Origin: Tanytarsus gracilentus
Taxonomy: Eukaryota > Arthropoda > Insecta > Diptera > Chironomidae
Length of the DNA: 64,000 nt
Reading direction: 5' to 3'
NCBI GenBank assembly: GCA_038502055.1
Contig: JAXRKN010000023.1
Location: forward strand, 248,001 to 312,000
Shown here: positions 50,601 to 56,800 of the stretch, piece by piece
Layout: each line of letters opens with the position of its first letter
Numbering within the stretch: the first letter of the stretch is position 1
Notes under the pieces: model-generated
Told to the model about the DNA's origin: nothing
Databases searched by the model: none
The model's input: the letters and a program-made list of their open reading frames with translations, nothing else
Translations under genes and position numbers: made by a program

Positions 50601-53574
50601 TACGAGTTCATCTTCAATATCTTGGTTAGTTTATTTAGGAGCAAAATCGTGACACTACATAAAATTTCCTAAAGTTAAATTTTTTCTGCTGATTAACCTC
50701 ATCCCACTTTTTTTTCCGGGGAACCGTCATTAGGTTGAAAAGCCATTTTCAGATCTTTTGTGTGTTTCATCACCTTTCTATCTTCATACACACGTTTAAT
50801 GCCCCTCCAAGCACACACAAAGAATTTTTTTAAATGAACATCCTCGTTCGCTTTACGTGGTCAGCTTAAAATTCTGTCTCTCGCTCACTCTATTTTTTGG
50901 GTCAATTTCCCTCTTCGTAAAAGCTTTTTCTCGCTTTATTATTTTCTGATGTATACAAAAAAAGAAGTCAAAAATCGCATTAATGTCTTCCTTCAGCATC
51001 ATGTTGTTGGTTTTGTGTAATAAAAAAATGCGATTATTGGGAGGAAAAAAACTTAAGAGCTTTTCATTTTCAATTTATAAAGATCAAATGTGTATGGACC
51101 ACAATAAAACATCAAGTGATGAACATAAAAACATTTAACGAGAAAATTCATTAAGAAATTATTTGAATTGTTTTTGCCCGTTAAAAATTTATCTTTGTGA
51201 TTTCTAAAATTTATATTTATTTTTCTAGGTTATCCAGTTGTTAATGATCCATTATATAATCACGATGTGTTTGGACCAAATAAAGGCAAAGGTGGTGATA
51301 TTGGTGGTAAAACGGACGAGCAGCTTGTGCGTGATTTAATAAATATTCACAATGCTGAAAATTGGCTCGGCATCGATGGCGATTCGGAATTGTCGATGTT
51401 CAACAAATCGATTGGATCGGATTTAGAGGATAGTCTGGGTGGCGTGAATAAAGGTAAAATATAAATAAGACCATAATAGACGGGACATTAACAATCATGA
51501 TTTTATATATAGGAAATCCATTGAGCGATGATGACAGTGAAACAGTCTCACGTGAAGCATCTCCATGCTCAGAGAGCCCGCGGCCAGTTTCGGTCGGTAG
51601 TGAGAGTCCAAATGAAAATATTTGCTCGATGGCAAATCAAATGATCAACAATAACAACAATAGCATTAAGAATACCATTGGAAGCTGTAGTAAATTCATC
51701 GGGGGCATTAGTCGCATGGTTGGGGTGAGTTTTTTATTTCTGAAAATTTTCGGCTCATGTCGGATAAAAAGTTGTGGTTACTTAAAATTAAATCCAAACA
51801 TCTTGCAGTTTTGCTATTATTGTAGTTTCGTAAAAATCAAAATTTAAATTATTTTTAATTGTTAAATTTGTGCTACTTGAAAAAGCTTTCTAAAAAAACA
51901 TTTTTTTATCATTCAATCGTAAATTTTATCTTTTCCCCCACAACTTTCATTAATGGGCTGCTAAATAAAATTTATACATGTCCGGCACGCAGCCAAAAAG
52001 TGACAAGTGGCCACAAACGCAGGAAATTTCGTTATCAAATTTCCTTTCGCTCTCTATTTTATGGACGCTTGGCCGCCATAAAAAATCTGCTAATGATAAA
52101 TTGATGACCGTGAAAATCCTCTAAAAATAAATAATTAATTTTTGCTGTTTTATTGTTCAGGTCACTGTTGCAACGCAGACCGGCCATGAATCACCCGATT
52201 TGGCATTTAATCATGAAAAAATGACAACCGATAAGCATTGTTATGAGTGCAAAGTGCGCTATAAGGACCCAAAACCTCAGGACTTGGTGATGTATTTGCA
52301 TGCGTGGAAATATAAGGTGAGATGGTTATTTAGTAAAGTCACGTACATTCACATAATGATAAAACTTGCTCAATTCTCTGCGTGTTTTCGCATTCGACCA
52401 TATCCAGAAAATTATTCCCTTGTGTTTGTGAACATTCATTCGTGAACCTCCCTCTTCGCATTTAACGCAATTCACATAGAGATCGATGATGGAAATTTTC
52501 AATCCGACAAAAAAATTTAACGAATTCATTAATCATGTCACGCGGGAAGTTTATTACCGACTCAAATTGCTATTTTGTAATCGCTTTAATGGAGTCAGAA
52601 GAAAAATAGGTAGAATTTTGTCTAAAATTACAATAGAGAGGTAGTTAAAAAGAAATTTCGATTGTGAATGTTATCGTAAAAAGTTCAACACTTTTGTTTT
52701 TGATAATTTGAATTTTACTAATTAATTAAAAAATTTACAATTGAGGCTTTTAAAATTCTTATGAGAACTTTCGTTATGTTTTTTAACGAAACTATTTTAA
52801 ACCGATTTCGGTTATTTTAATTCAAACAAATTTTTCTTTGCCTTTCAAAAGACAAACAAAAAACTTTTCTATTGAACGAAACTTATTTAATAACGCTGCC
52901 ATAGGTTTTTGAAAAAAAATCCGGTACATTTCATAGAAATCAAAAAATGTAGTTTTATTATTTATTGCATTTTTAGTGGTAAATTTTCAAGAAAATCGGT
53001 AAAAATCCGGGACAGCCCCGGCAAATTAGTAGCAGGTGGCAGGCCTAGGCTAATCGAATGGCTGAAAACCGTCATTACCCTACTTTTCAGTTTCCTCCCC
53101 TTCCCGAAAACTTTTTTCTTTCTTTCTCGATTTTCTGATTCATTTCGTGTTTGTTTTTCTTAATTTTTCTTTTCCTTCCTAAATCGTATCCTTGTTCATT
53201 TTTATTTCCATTTTCTGTTTGCATGCAAGAGAAAAAACAATAGCAAATTTTGCGTTCTCGTGACATGATTTATGAGTTTTACCGCCGAGATGTGCGAATG
53301 AAAAAAAAGGAGTTAACGATTTTAAATTTTTAATTTCTCGATTTCATTTTTCACGTTGGAGGATTAAAAAAATCTCTTGCATCCTGCCCATCGCATCTAA
53401 TTCCCATGATTCATTAAATTCTCGCTGTTATTGTTTGTGTAATGGAAAATGCGTAAAACATTGGAATGAATAATGTAAATTTAATTTTTTATTTCTCTCT
53501 TACAGGGTCCAGGATGGCAATTCGAAACCGAACTTCCTAGTTGGGCCAGTGTCGAATGGAATGAAAGTGAATGA
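15025..53574 (+). CDS. RPUSD2: RluA-family RNA pseudouridine synthase, RPUSD2-like (spliced gene, whole span)
   Basis: The product should convert uridine to pseudouridine in RNA. Yeast relatives Pus8 and Pus9 modify position 32 of tRNA; the substrate here is not known. Exons joined by hand are 15025-15516, 34345-34446, 34508-34595, 36049-36271, 39691-39778 (or 44901-44988), 50159-50379, 50434-50624, 51229-51453, 51513-51724, 52161-52316 and 53506-53574. They total 2067 bp (688 residues plus stop), with GT/AG borders and matching phases at every junction. Residues ~244-302 are an S4-like RNA-binding region. Residues ~303-470 and beyond are the synthase domain, with HRLDR at 360-364 (Asp363 is the expected nucleophile) and TGRMHQIRVH at 455-464. 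Residues ~545-614 are a Ser/Asn-rich linker, and ~640-680 form a tail with a CYEC motif typical of RPUSD2 proteins. The family call is firm. Assignment to one insect paralogue (RluA-1 or RluA-2) is not made. Confidence 0.93.
17109..17647. mobile_element. Foldback element F1, full copy
   Basis: This is a near-perfect inverted repeat with arms of about 255 bp (17109-17363 and 17392-17647) around a 28-bp loop. The outer ends are TAAATAAAATAGG and its complement. Arm landmarks are TTTCGCACGGAAAAG, AATCAGTAAACATTTTGACA and TTAGAGAAGTGGAGCGG. No coding sequence or clear target duplication was seen. Partial copies occur at 34684-35090, 59944-60023 and 62195-62395. Confidence 0.9.
24118..24158 (+). 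repeat. Short dispersed repeat fragment
   Basis: ACGGCTTGCCGCCTACAAAC and the following TTTCTAGTTA resemble, on the opposite strand, 60084-60122 (GCCGCCTAAAAACTTGCTAG in complement). It is too short to classify. Confidence 0.35.
24954..25115 (+). CDS. RPUSD2: Candidate alternative first coding exon 1b of the RPUSD2-like gene
   Basis: The 54 codons start at ATG 24954 and end in GAG at a GTAAAA donor, in phase 0, so they join in frame to exon 2 at 34345. The encoded peptide is acidic and polar (MEEEER, SNLDLF, SDASE) with mixed codon use, which stands out from the AT-rich non-coding DNA around it. The frame stays open upstream to a stop at 24816-24818, and no convincing splice acceptor was seen in that stretch, so a first exon is the simplest reading. 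Joined to exons 2-11 it would give a 578-residue isoform with the same catalytic core but without the His/Gln-rich N-terminus. No homology was recognised, and transcript data are needed to confirm it. Confidence 0.55.
26204..26598. mobile_element. Non-autonomous hAT element, 395 bp
   Basis: The ends TAGAGGTTTCG and CGAAACCTCTA are a perfect 11-bp inverted repeat, flanked by exact 8-bp duplications GCCATCAT (26196-26203 and 26599-26606). The subterminal regions are arrays of CCCGGGATC-type palindromes, parallel to the CCCCGGGG arrays of the element at 4214. It has no coding sequence. The AT-rich core contrasts sharply with its GC-rich ends. Confidence 0.93.
26912..26938 (+). repeat. CA-rich microsatellite
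   Basis: An imperfect CA run (CACACACACACACATACATG followed by CACACGC). Confidence 0.7.
29579..29627 (+). repeat. Compound (GA)n(TG)n microsatellite
   Basis: About 15 GA dinucleotides are followed directly by about nine TG dinucleotides, with no interruption. It lies in intron 1. Confidence 0.95.
31695..31843 (+). mobile_element. Short retroposon-like insertion with 22-bp target duplication
   Basis: A 22-bp direct repeat (AAACTAAGTTTGCATTTCTG plus AA) at 31673-31694 and 31844-31865 brackets 149 bp. The insert is richer in G and C than its flanks (for example GACGGAAGCTGCGCTGG and CTGACCAGGGTCGAAAG), and its end (ACTTTGTTAAATACCA) recurs at about 12120-12137. A long, exact target duplication fits LINE-driven insertion of a SINE. 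No clear RNA polymerase III A or B box was found, so the class is uncertain. Confidence 0.65.
34345..34446 (+). CDS. RPUSD2: RPUSD2-like exon 2
   Basis: The exon is 102 bp, phase 0 to phase 0, and encodes residues 165-198. The acceptor is TTTTTTCCAG and the donor GTAAAA. The encoded stretch is dominated by Lys, Glu and Asp, likely a basic/acidic linker that could carry a nuclear signal (EKRKA). It is separated from exon 3 by a 61-bp intron, a typical minimal insect intron. It is the first exon shared by both candidate N-termini. Confidence 0.85.
34447..34507 (+). other. Intron 2 (61 bp)
   Basis: A short intron with GT/AG borders and nothing else visible. Confidence 0.85.
34508..34595 (+). 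CDS. RPUSD2: RPUSD2-like exon 3
   Basis: The exon is 88 bp, entering in phase 0 and leaving after the first base of a Gly codon. It encodes residues 199-227 and part of 228. The acceptor is TTTTTCGCCACAG and the donor GTGAGT. The segment RPGFTDDRYYETSYYIENG matches the conserved lead-in to the RPUSD2 core, where a Tyr-rich stretch precedes the LRKVYPYYF element of exon 4. This makes it the first exon with recognisable family sequence. Confidence 0.9.
34596..36048 (+). other. Intron 3
   Basis: A 1.45-kb intron starting GTGAGT and ending TTCGCAG. It contains the partial foldback copy at 34684-35090. The remainder, including the open frame at 35577-35846, shows no recognisable coding sequence. 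Confidence 0.75.
34684..35090. mobile_element. Foldback element F1, truncated copy with a secondary insertion
   Basis: Only about 22 bp of the left arm remains (AATTAGAGAAGTGGAACG) opposite a nearly complete right arm. The right arm is interrupted after AAAATGCATGAAAA at about 34872 by ~105 bp not present in the full copy; the arm resumes at AATGTATGAAAA (34987-34998). The repeated flank suggests a small later insertion. Confidence 0.7.
36049..36271 (+). CDS. RPUSD2: RPUSD2-like exon 4: S4-like RNA-binding region
   Basis: The exon is 223 bp and encodes residues 228-302, with split codons at both ends (Gly in, Arg out). It starts LRKVYPYYF and contains KGRWVGEKILDVFAREF, then YERCIKAGTLTVN, then LKHNDLLANIVHR. 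That order (hydrophobic helix, an I-x-x-G-x-x-x-V-N turn, then a hydrophobic 'HND' strand) is the S4-like pattern found ahead of RluA catalytic domains. The acceptor is TCATTCGCAG and the donor GTAATT. It is followed by a 3.4-kb intron that holds a 1-kb foldback element, and then by the duplicated exon 5. Confidence 0.93.
36272..39690 (+). other. Intron 4
   Basis: A 3.4-kb intron. It contains the 1-kb foldback element at 36825-37846. The minus-strand open frame at 38040-38501 has no domain and lies in AT-rich sequence. Nothing else was seen. Confidence 0.75.
36825..37846. mobile_element. Foldback element F2, 1022 bp, with internal minisatellites
   Basis: The ends ACCCGCGTCGATTTAACAT and its complement form an inverted repeat running through most of the element. 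Exact 8-bp duplications AAAAGTTG flank it (36817-36824 and 37847-37854), pointing to hAT-like insertion. The outer arms carry ACTGACG/CGTCAGT motif arrays. The left arm has about two and a half units of a ~58-bp repeat (36934, 36992, 37051), and the right arm has one. The centre has ~52-bp units (TTTTAACCTCTTCCCACTC) at 37351, 37402, 37454 and 37507, with inverted copies at about 37190-37320. Confidence 0.92.
39691..39778 (+). CDS. RPUSD2: RPUSD2-like exon 5a (mutually exclusive copy 1)
   Basis: The exon is 88 bp. Its first base completes the Arg codon from exon 4 and it ends in phase 0. It encodes HEVPV...VVVNKPASIP (residues 303-331), the strand and loop leading into catalytic motif I; exon 6 supplies the following VHPCG. 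The acceptor is strong (TTTTCCCACAG) and the donor is consensus (GTAAGT). A second exon of the same length and phases lies 5.1 kb downstream. In phase 0 this exon reads GCA TGA, so it cannot follow an exon ending in phase 0. By its acceptor it looks like the default copy. Confidence 0.93.
41015..41130. mobile_element. hAT-like MITE, 116 bp
   Basis: The left end CAGGGGCCCACAACCCCC and the complement of the right end (CAAGGGACCTACAACCCCC) are inverted repeats. Exact 8-bp duplications ATGATGAA flank it (41007-41014 and 41131-41138). The core is made of ATATAAATT/AATTTATAT palindromes, so the whole element can fold into one hairpin. Confidence 0.9.
41456..41501. repeat. Right-end fragment of the 4214-5033 type hAT element
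   Basis: AATTTTTCGGG, then CGTCCCCGAAGTCCCCG, then AGAAACTCTA matches the right terminus of the 820-bp element. No left end was found nearby. Confidence 0.75.
42866..43000 (-). repeat. Interspersed repeat R1, copy 2 (135 bp)
   Basis: On the minus strand it runs TGTTTTTAGCGTAACCC, then AACGCTTATATG, then TTTCCGTCCGTCCGTC, then ACTGATCTGACATGATGGG and AACACCCACTGATGGGTTTT. It shares both ends and internal blocks with the longer copy at 46243-46506. Confidence 0.8.
44901..44988 (+). CDS. RPUSD2: RPUSD2-like exon 5b (mutually exclusive copy 2)
   Basis: The exon is 88 bp with the same phases as exon 5a. It encodes HETPV...VVLDKPCSLP, identical to 5a at 15 of 29 positions, with mostly conservative changes elsewhere. 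The donor is consensus (GTGAGT). The acceptor is weak: the bases before it (AACTAATGTTGAACAG) are purine-rich, with no clear pyrimidine tract. If spliced directly after 5a it would read GCA TGA, a stop at the second codon (44904-44906). It must therefore replace 5a rather than add to it. Coding potential with intact splice sites argues against a dead duplicate. The protein effect would be a changed active-site approach strand (Asn/Asp before KP, Ala/Cys after). Confidence 0.88.
44989..50158 (+). other. Intron between exons 5b and 6
   Basis: 5.2 kb, starting GTGAGT and ending TTCTTTCAG. It contains the R1 repeat at 46243-46506 and a GC-richer patch at about 46670-46730 of unknown nature. Open frames here (for example 47922-48194 and 49600-50014 on the minus strand) show no domains. 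Confidence 0.7.
46243..46506 (+). repeat. Interspersed repeat R1, longest copy (264 bp)
   Basis: It begins TTTTTAGCGTAGCCC and ends GGGCTACGCGGCAACACCC, then CACTGATAGG and AAAACATTTTTT. The middle includes CGCTTATATGTCC and TTTCCGTCCGTTCG. Its internal GTAGCCC and GGGCTAC blocks face each other, suggesting subterminal inverted repeats. Confidence 0.8.
50159..50379 (+). CDS. RPUSD2: RPUSD2-like exon 6: catalytic motif exon
   Basis: The exon is 221 bp, entering in phase 0 and leaving with two bases of a Glu codon. It encodes residues 332-404. It begins VHPCGRYRHNTV, completing motif I, and carries HRLDRLTSGLLLF at 360-372 with the invariant catalytic Asp at 363. Near the end is KQYICRVEGEFP, the conserved strand found after the catalytic motif in RluA proteins. 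The acceptor is TTGTTCTTTCAG and the donor GTAAGT. Codon use is richer in G and C than the flanking introns. A 54-bp intron follows. Confidence 0.96.
50380..50433 (+). other. Intron between exons 6 and 7 (54 bp)
   Basis: A very short intron with consensus GTAAGT and a CTCACAG acceptor. Confidence 0.9.
50434..50624 (+). CDS. RPUSD2: RPUSD2-like exon 7
   Basis: The exon is 191 bp and encodes residues 405-468 plus the first base of a Gly codon. It carries CKEPIEVVSYKIGVCKVSP, then FEKLGYNGKTSVVLCKPL, then TGRMHQIRVHLQYLG. The last motif is the conserved RluA-family TGR-x-HQIR-x-H element; the variable position is Met458, where Thr is commoner across the family. The acceptor is AAAATCTCACAG and the donor GTTAGT, a weaker donor than the others. 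The frame is the only open one consistent with exons 6 and 8. Confidence 0.95.
50625..51228 (+). other. Intron between exons 7 and 8
   Basis: 604 bp, GTTAGT to TTTTCTAG. No feature seen inside. Confidence 0.85.
51229..51453 (+). CDS. RPUSD2: RPUSD2-like exon 8
   Basis: The exon is 225 bp, with a split Gly codon at each end, encoding residues 470-543. It starts YPVVNDPLYN, the conserved strand after the HQIRVH motif that closes the synthase fold, and continues FGPNKGKGGDIGGKTDEQLVRDL with the RPUSD2-type glycine-rich loop. The second half is an acidic, Ser-rich stretch without family motifs. The acceptor is TTATTTTTCTAG and the donor GTAAAA. A 59-bp intron separates it from exon 9. Confidence 0.94.
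51454..51512 (+). other. Intron between exons 8 and 9 (59 bp)
   Basis: A short GT/AG intron; its branch and pyrimidine signals are weak (acceptor TTTATATATAG). Confidence 0.8.
51513..51724 (+). CDS. RPUSD2: RPUSD2-like exon 9: Ser/Asn-rich linker
   Basis: The exon is 212 bp and encodes residues 544-614, ending in phase 0. The product is low in complexity: DDDSE, many Ser-Pro pairs (ASPCSESPRP, SESPN) and a run of five Asn. It is probably a disordered linker between the catalytic domain and the conserved tail. The Ser-Pro pairs could be phosphorylation sites, which is an inference only. The acceptor is TTTATATATAG and the donor GTGAGT. The reading frame is open past the donor, so intron retention would add about 40 residues before a stop at 51845. 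Confidence 0.88.
51725..52160 (+). other. Intron between exons 9 and 10
   Basis: 436 bp, GTGAGT to TTGTTCAG. Nothing further seen. The open frame 51859-52104 is within the intron and has no family sequence. Confidence 0.85.
52161..52316 (+). CDS. RPUSD2: RPUSD2-like exon 10: conserved tail
   Basis: The exon is 156 bp, phase 0 to phase 0, encoding residues 615-666. It carries CYECKVRYKDPKPQDLVMYL followed by HAWKYK. The C-x-x-C pair followed by a basic/Pro stretch and a Leu-His-Ala-x-x-Tyr-Lys ending is characteristic of the RPUSD2 C-terminus. It may be a small metal-binding knuckle, but only two Cys are visible. The acceptor is TTTATTGTTCAG and the donor GTGAGA. Confidence 0.93.
52317..53505 (+). 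other. Intron between exons 10 and 11
   Basis: 1.19 kb, GTGAGA to CTCTTACAG. A GC-richer patch at about 53005-53050 (ATCCGGGACAGCCCCGG and GGTGGCAGGCCTAGGC) may be a fragment of a mobile element. Otherwise AT-rich and empty. Confidence 0.8.
53506..53574 (+). CDS. RPUSD2: RPUSD2-like exon 11: last coding exon
   Basis: The exon encodes the last 22 residues (667-688) and a TGA stop. It begins GPGWQFETELPSWA, which continues the YKGPG-x-x-(F/Y) tail of RPUSD2 proteins. The acceptor is ATTTCTCTCTTACAG. Together with exon 10 it shows that the C-terminus is complete rather than truncated. Confidence 0.92.
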   Translation, partial: GPGWQFETELPSWASVEWNESE

Positions 53575-53850
53575 GATTTTTAGAACGATTTGTTTCTGCA
53601 GTTAAATAATTTTCACATTTAAGCATTTCATTTCTATATTTAAAATATTCTCACGATTATCTCCAATGATTTTCTCTTAAAAGATTTATGAGAAATTTAA
53701 TTTTGTATAATTAAATTTATCGTACAACTTTCTATTAATGATGATGATGATTGAGTAAGTAAGAAGAAAATTTGTAAAGGGATTTGATAAAAATATACAT
53801 TATAAGAAAATTATGAATTAAAATTGTTTGAGGGTCGTTGGATTGAGATT
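53575..53850 (+). promoter_or_regulatory. Probable 3' UTR and polyadenylation signal of the RPUSD2-like gene
   Basis: An ATTAAA hexamer at 53817-53822 is followed at once by a GT-rich stretch (TTGTTTGAGGGTCGTTGG), the usual arrangement of a cleavage signal and downstream element. This would give a 3' UTR of about 260 nt. Canonical AATAAA hexamers occur further on (54081, 54242, 54289) and could be alternative sites, but AT-rich DNA yields these by chance. Confidence 0.4.
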
Positions 53851-56800
53851 GGAACTTTTTGATGGTTTCAAAAAATTATTATTTAAATTTAAGCTTTTTA
53901 TTTTTAGCAAAAAGAAGCTAATTTTTGGTAAAACTTTTATTATTTTTAATTCAAAAATGGATAAAATCAACCTCCTAAAAGATTTCCAATTCAATCAAAC
54001 CACCTTCAATTAGTCAAATGAAAAATTATATCAAGACAAGGATCAAGACACAACTACAAAAAAGCTAAAAAAAATTGTGAAATAAAAATTTTAGACGAAT
54101 TAACTTGTTTATCATGTAAAGAATGCGTTTGAAGAAAATTGTGAATTTTAAGAGGGAAATTTTTGTATCATCGCTCTTGAATTGTTTAATTTATGGTGAG
54201 CTTTAAAATCATTGTGAAAACTATTTGAATTTTCACAAACTAATAAAATCTGTGAAAAGCTTCCATAAAAAAGCACACAAAAAATAACAATAAAGAGAAA
54301 AGGGTAAAAGGGTAGAATGGAAAATTTTCCTCAATGAATAATGAAAGAAGTTGGGAGCAAAATAGCAACTCATTTAATGTTTTAGTTTTTCTCGCAAGAA
54401 AATTAGTTTTTATTCAATGCAGTTGAGAGCTTTTTGAATGTCGTATCTCGAATATGTTTTGATTTTTTAAAAAGCTGCTTATTTAATTTTTTAATTTTAC
54501 CAAAATATATTCAACACACAACATTATCAGTGAACTTTAATGAGCGAACACTTAGAAAAGAATTTTTTTCTCGTGACTTTTCTTGTTGCTTCGAGATATC
54601 ATGGGAGACAGGCAGCAGCAGCAGTTTGTTAAGCGTGTAGACATGTTTTCTAGCTGAACATGAAAAGTGAAGTCATTAAAAAATGCTTTATCATATCACT
54701 TTCGCCATTTCACTGCACACTCCCACAATTAAGAGTGGCAAAAAAACTAAAACACAATTTTTTACATTTTCATATACCATAAAGTTCTCATTACGCTTTT
54801 TAATGATACCAACCGGCAAAACGAGACCGAAATGCATTTAAACACACACTCACGATTATTGTTGCGAGTAAGAATTGCAATTTTGCAGTGAAATGTGAAA
54901 TGGCTACAAAGAAGCGGTCGGTGATTAAAATGGGAAATGAAAAACTTAATTGCTTTGAAAACTGTTGTTGGTCGTAAACAACGCGGGTAAAAAAGAAAGC
55001 GCAAATGTTTTTTAATTTCTAGCAAAAATTTTGCCGTTCACATGCATAAGAGAGACATTTAATAATTATTATTACATACAGTTGAGGACAATACACACAG
55101 CGAAAAATGATTACATGAGTAAAAGTGTTGATTTTTATTGTTGAATTTTTAATGCATTTTGTTGAGTTTGAAAAGGTATTTTTTTGTGAGAGCTTTTGTG
55201 ATGAGAATCGATAAATAAACATTTTAATGCGGTTTAGAATTTTAATTAAATCTCTTTGTATTTTTTTTGCTTTGTAAATAATAATAAAAATTAAATAAGA
55301 GCTTCCACAAGAAAATTCTTCTCATTCACTAATAATCTGTCAATTTTTGTTCTAATTGTTTAAATCAGTTAATTAGATTAACTTCATTTCCTTAAATACT
55401 TTGAGTGAAAAATAATTCTCTATTTTTTCTAATTATTCGCTATAACAAAATCATGAAATAAAAATTGAGCTTTAGAGAGTTTAATATTAAAATGCGAGAG
55501 AGTACCAAGTAATAAATAAAAAAAGTAAAATTAGGAGACAAATATTTTTCGATATCATCATGTCACTTACACACACACTTTTTAATTACGTATGCAAATG
55601 ATTATTGTAGAATTGCATTCTCTTATTTTCTTTGAAAATTTTGAGGATGAAAGATGTGTTAAATTTTATTCTATATTAGTTTTTATGGGGGAGCTTAAGA
55701 AAAAAAATCATCATCTGATAAAAGACAAAAAATTATATTTGTTAGGCTTTAAAAGAAAAACATAAAAATGAATAAAAATTTCTCAGACAATTAAGGAGTT
55801 TTTAAAACGGAATTTTTAAATGGTCAAAAAAATTGAAATCTAGAAGTTCGCTATTTTTATAAAAGAAAATTTTCCTACTTGAAAATTCCTTCATTGTCCG
55901 CAGAACTTGATAATTTCTCATTGTACTTCCTACTATTATTATAAAAAAATATCTCTTAATTCTTAAATTTAAAATGACATTGTTTTTTCGCGAGATCGCA
56001 TTGAAATTTGCTGAGTGAGAAATATCCACAAAATACCTTTGAAAAGTCTCATTCAGCGTCTCATTAAGATATCAAAAAAGATGAAAAATAAAAGAAGAAA
56101 CGTTTTGAAAAAATATTTTTTGGTTTCATTAAATTTTTTCAGGTTTTAAATATTTTCATATATGGTTGATTTCAGGTTACAAAAAGAGTGAATTACCCCT
56201 TGTTTAAAGTATCTCGGAAATTTATTATATTTTCTTTTCCTTTCCATTAAATTCACACATGAGAGAGTAAAGAATTCGACTTCAACATATTTCTCATTCA
56301 CATTTTCTTACATTTTCACGGAAGGCACAAAAATTACCACAGAAAGAAGAAAGTTTCCGTTTTTCGTGCCTTCTCAATGATTTTTGTTTCGCTTTACATA
56401 TCTAGAAAGAATTTTTCTACTTTTCCACACCTGATGGTCACTCATGTGGAATTGTGAATAAGATTTTAAAGGCGTGTAAATATGAAAATTTAAAGAAATC
56501 TTTAAAGGTTTGAACTTAATTAAAAGTTTGACTTTTTTCAACTCTATAAAAAACTACTTTTATTTTTCACTCCACAAAGTTTCGTATAATTTAGACAATC
56601 ACAAGCCAAGCATGAGAGCAAAAAAGGATGAAAATTACTCATTCAGGTATGATTAAAATTCATTAAAATATATCGTGATGAACGTGAAGAAAAACTGATT
56701 ATAATGAAAATTTTCTCCTTTTTTGTTGTTTCTGGGTCCGCATTTAAACGCCATGATTTAATTAAATTAACAACACTACCTTTATCCTTCTCCCTCTCTC

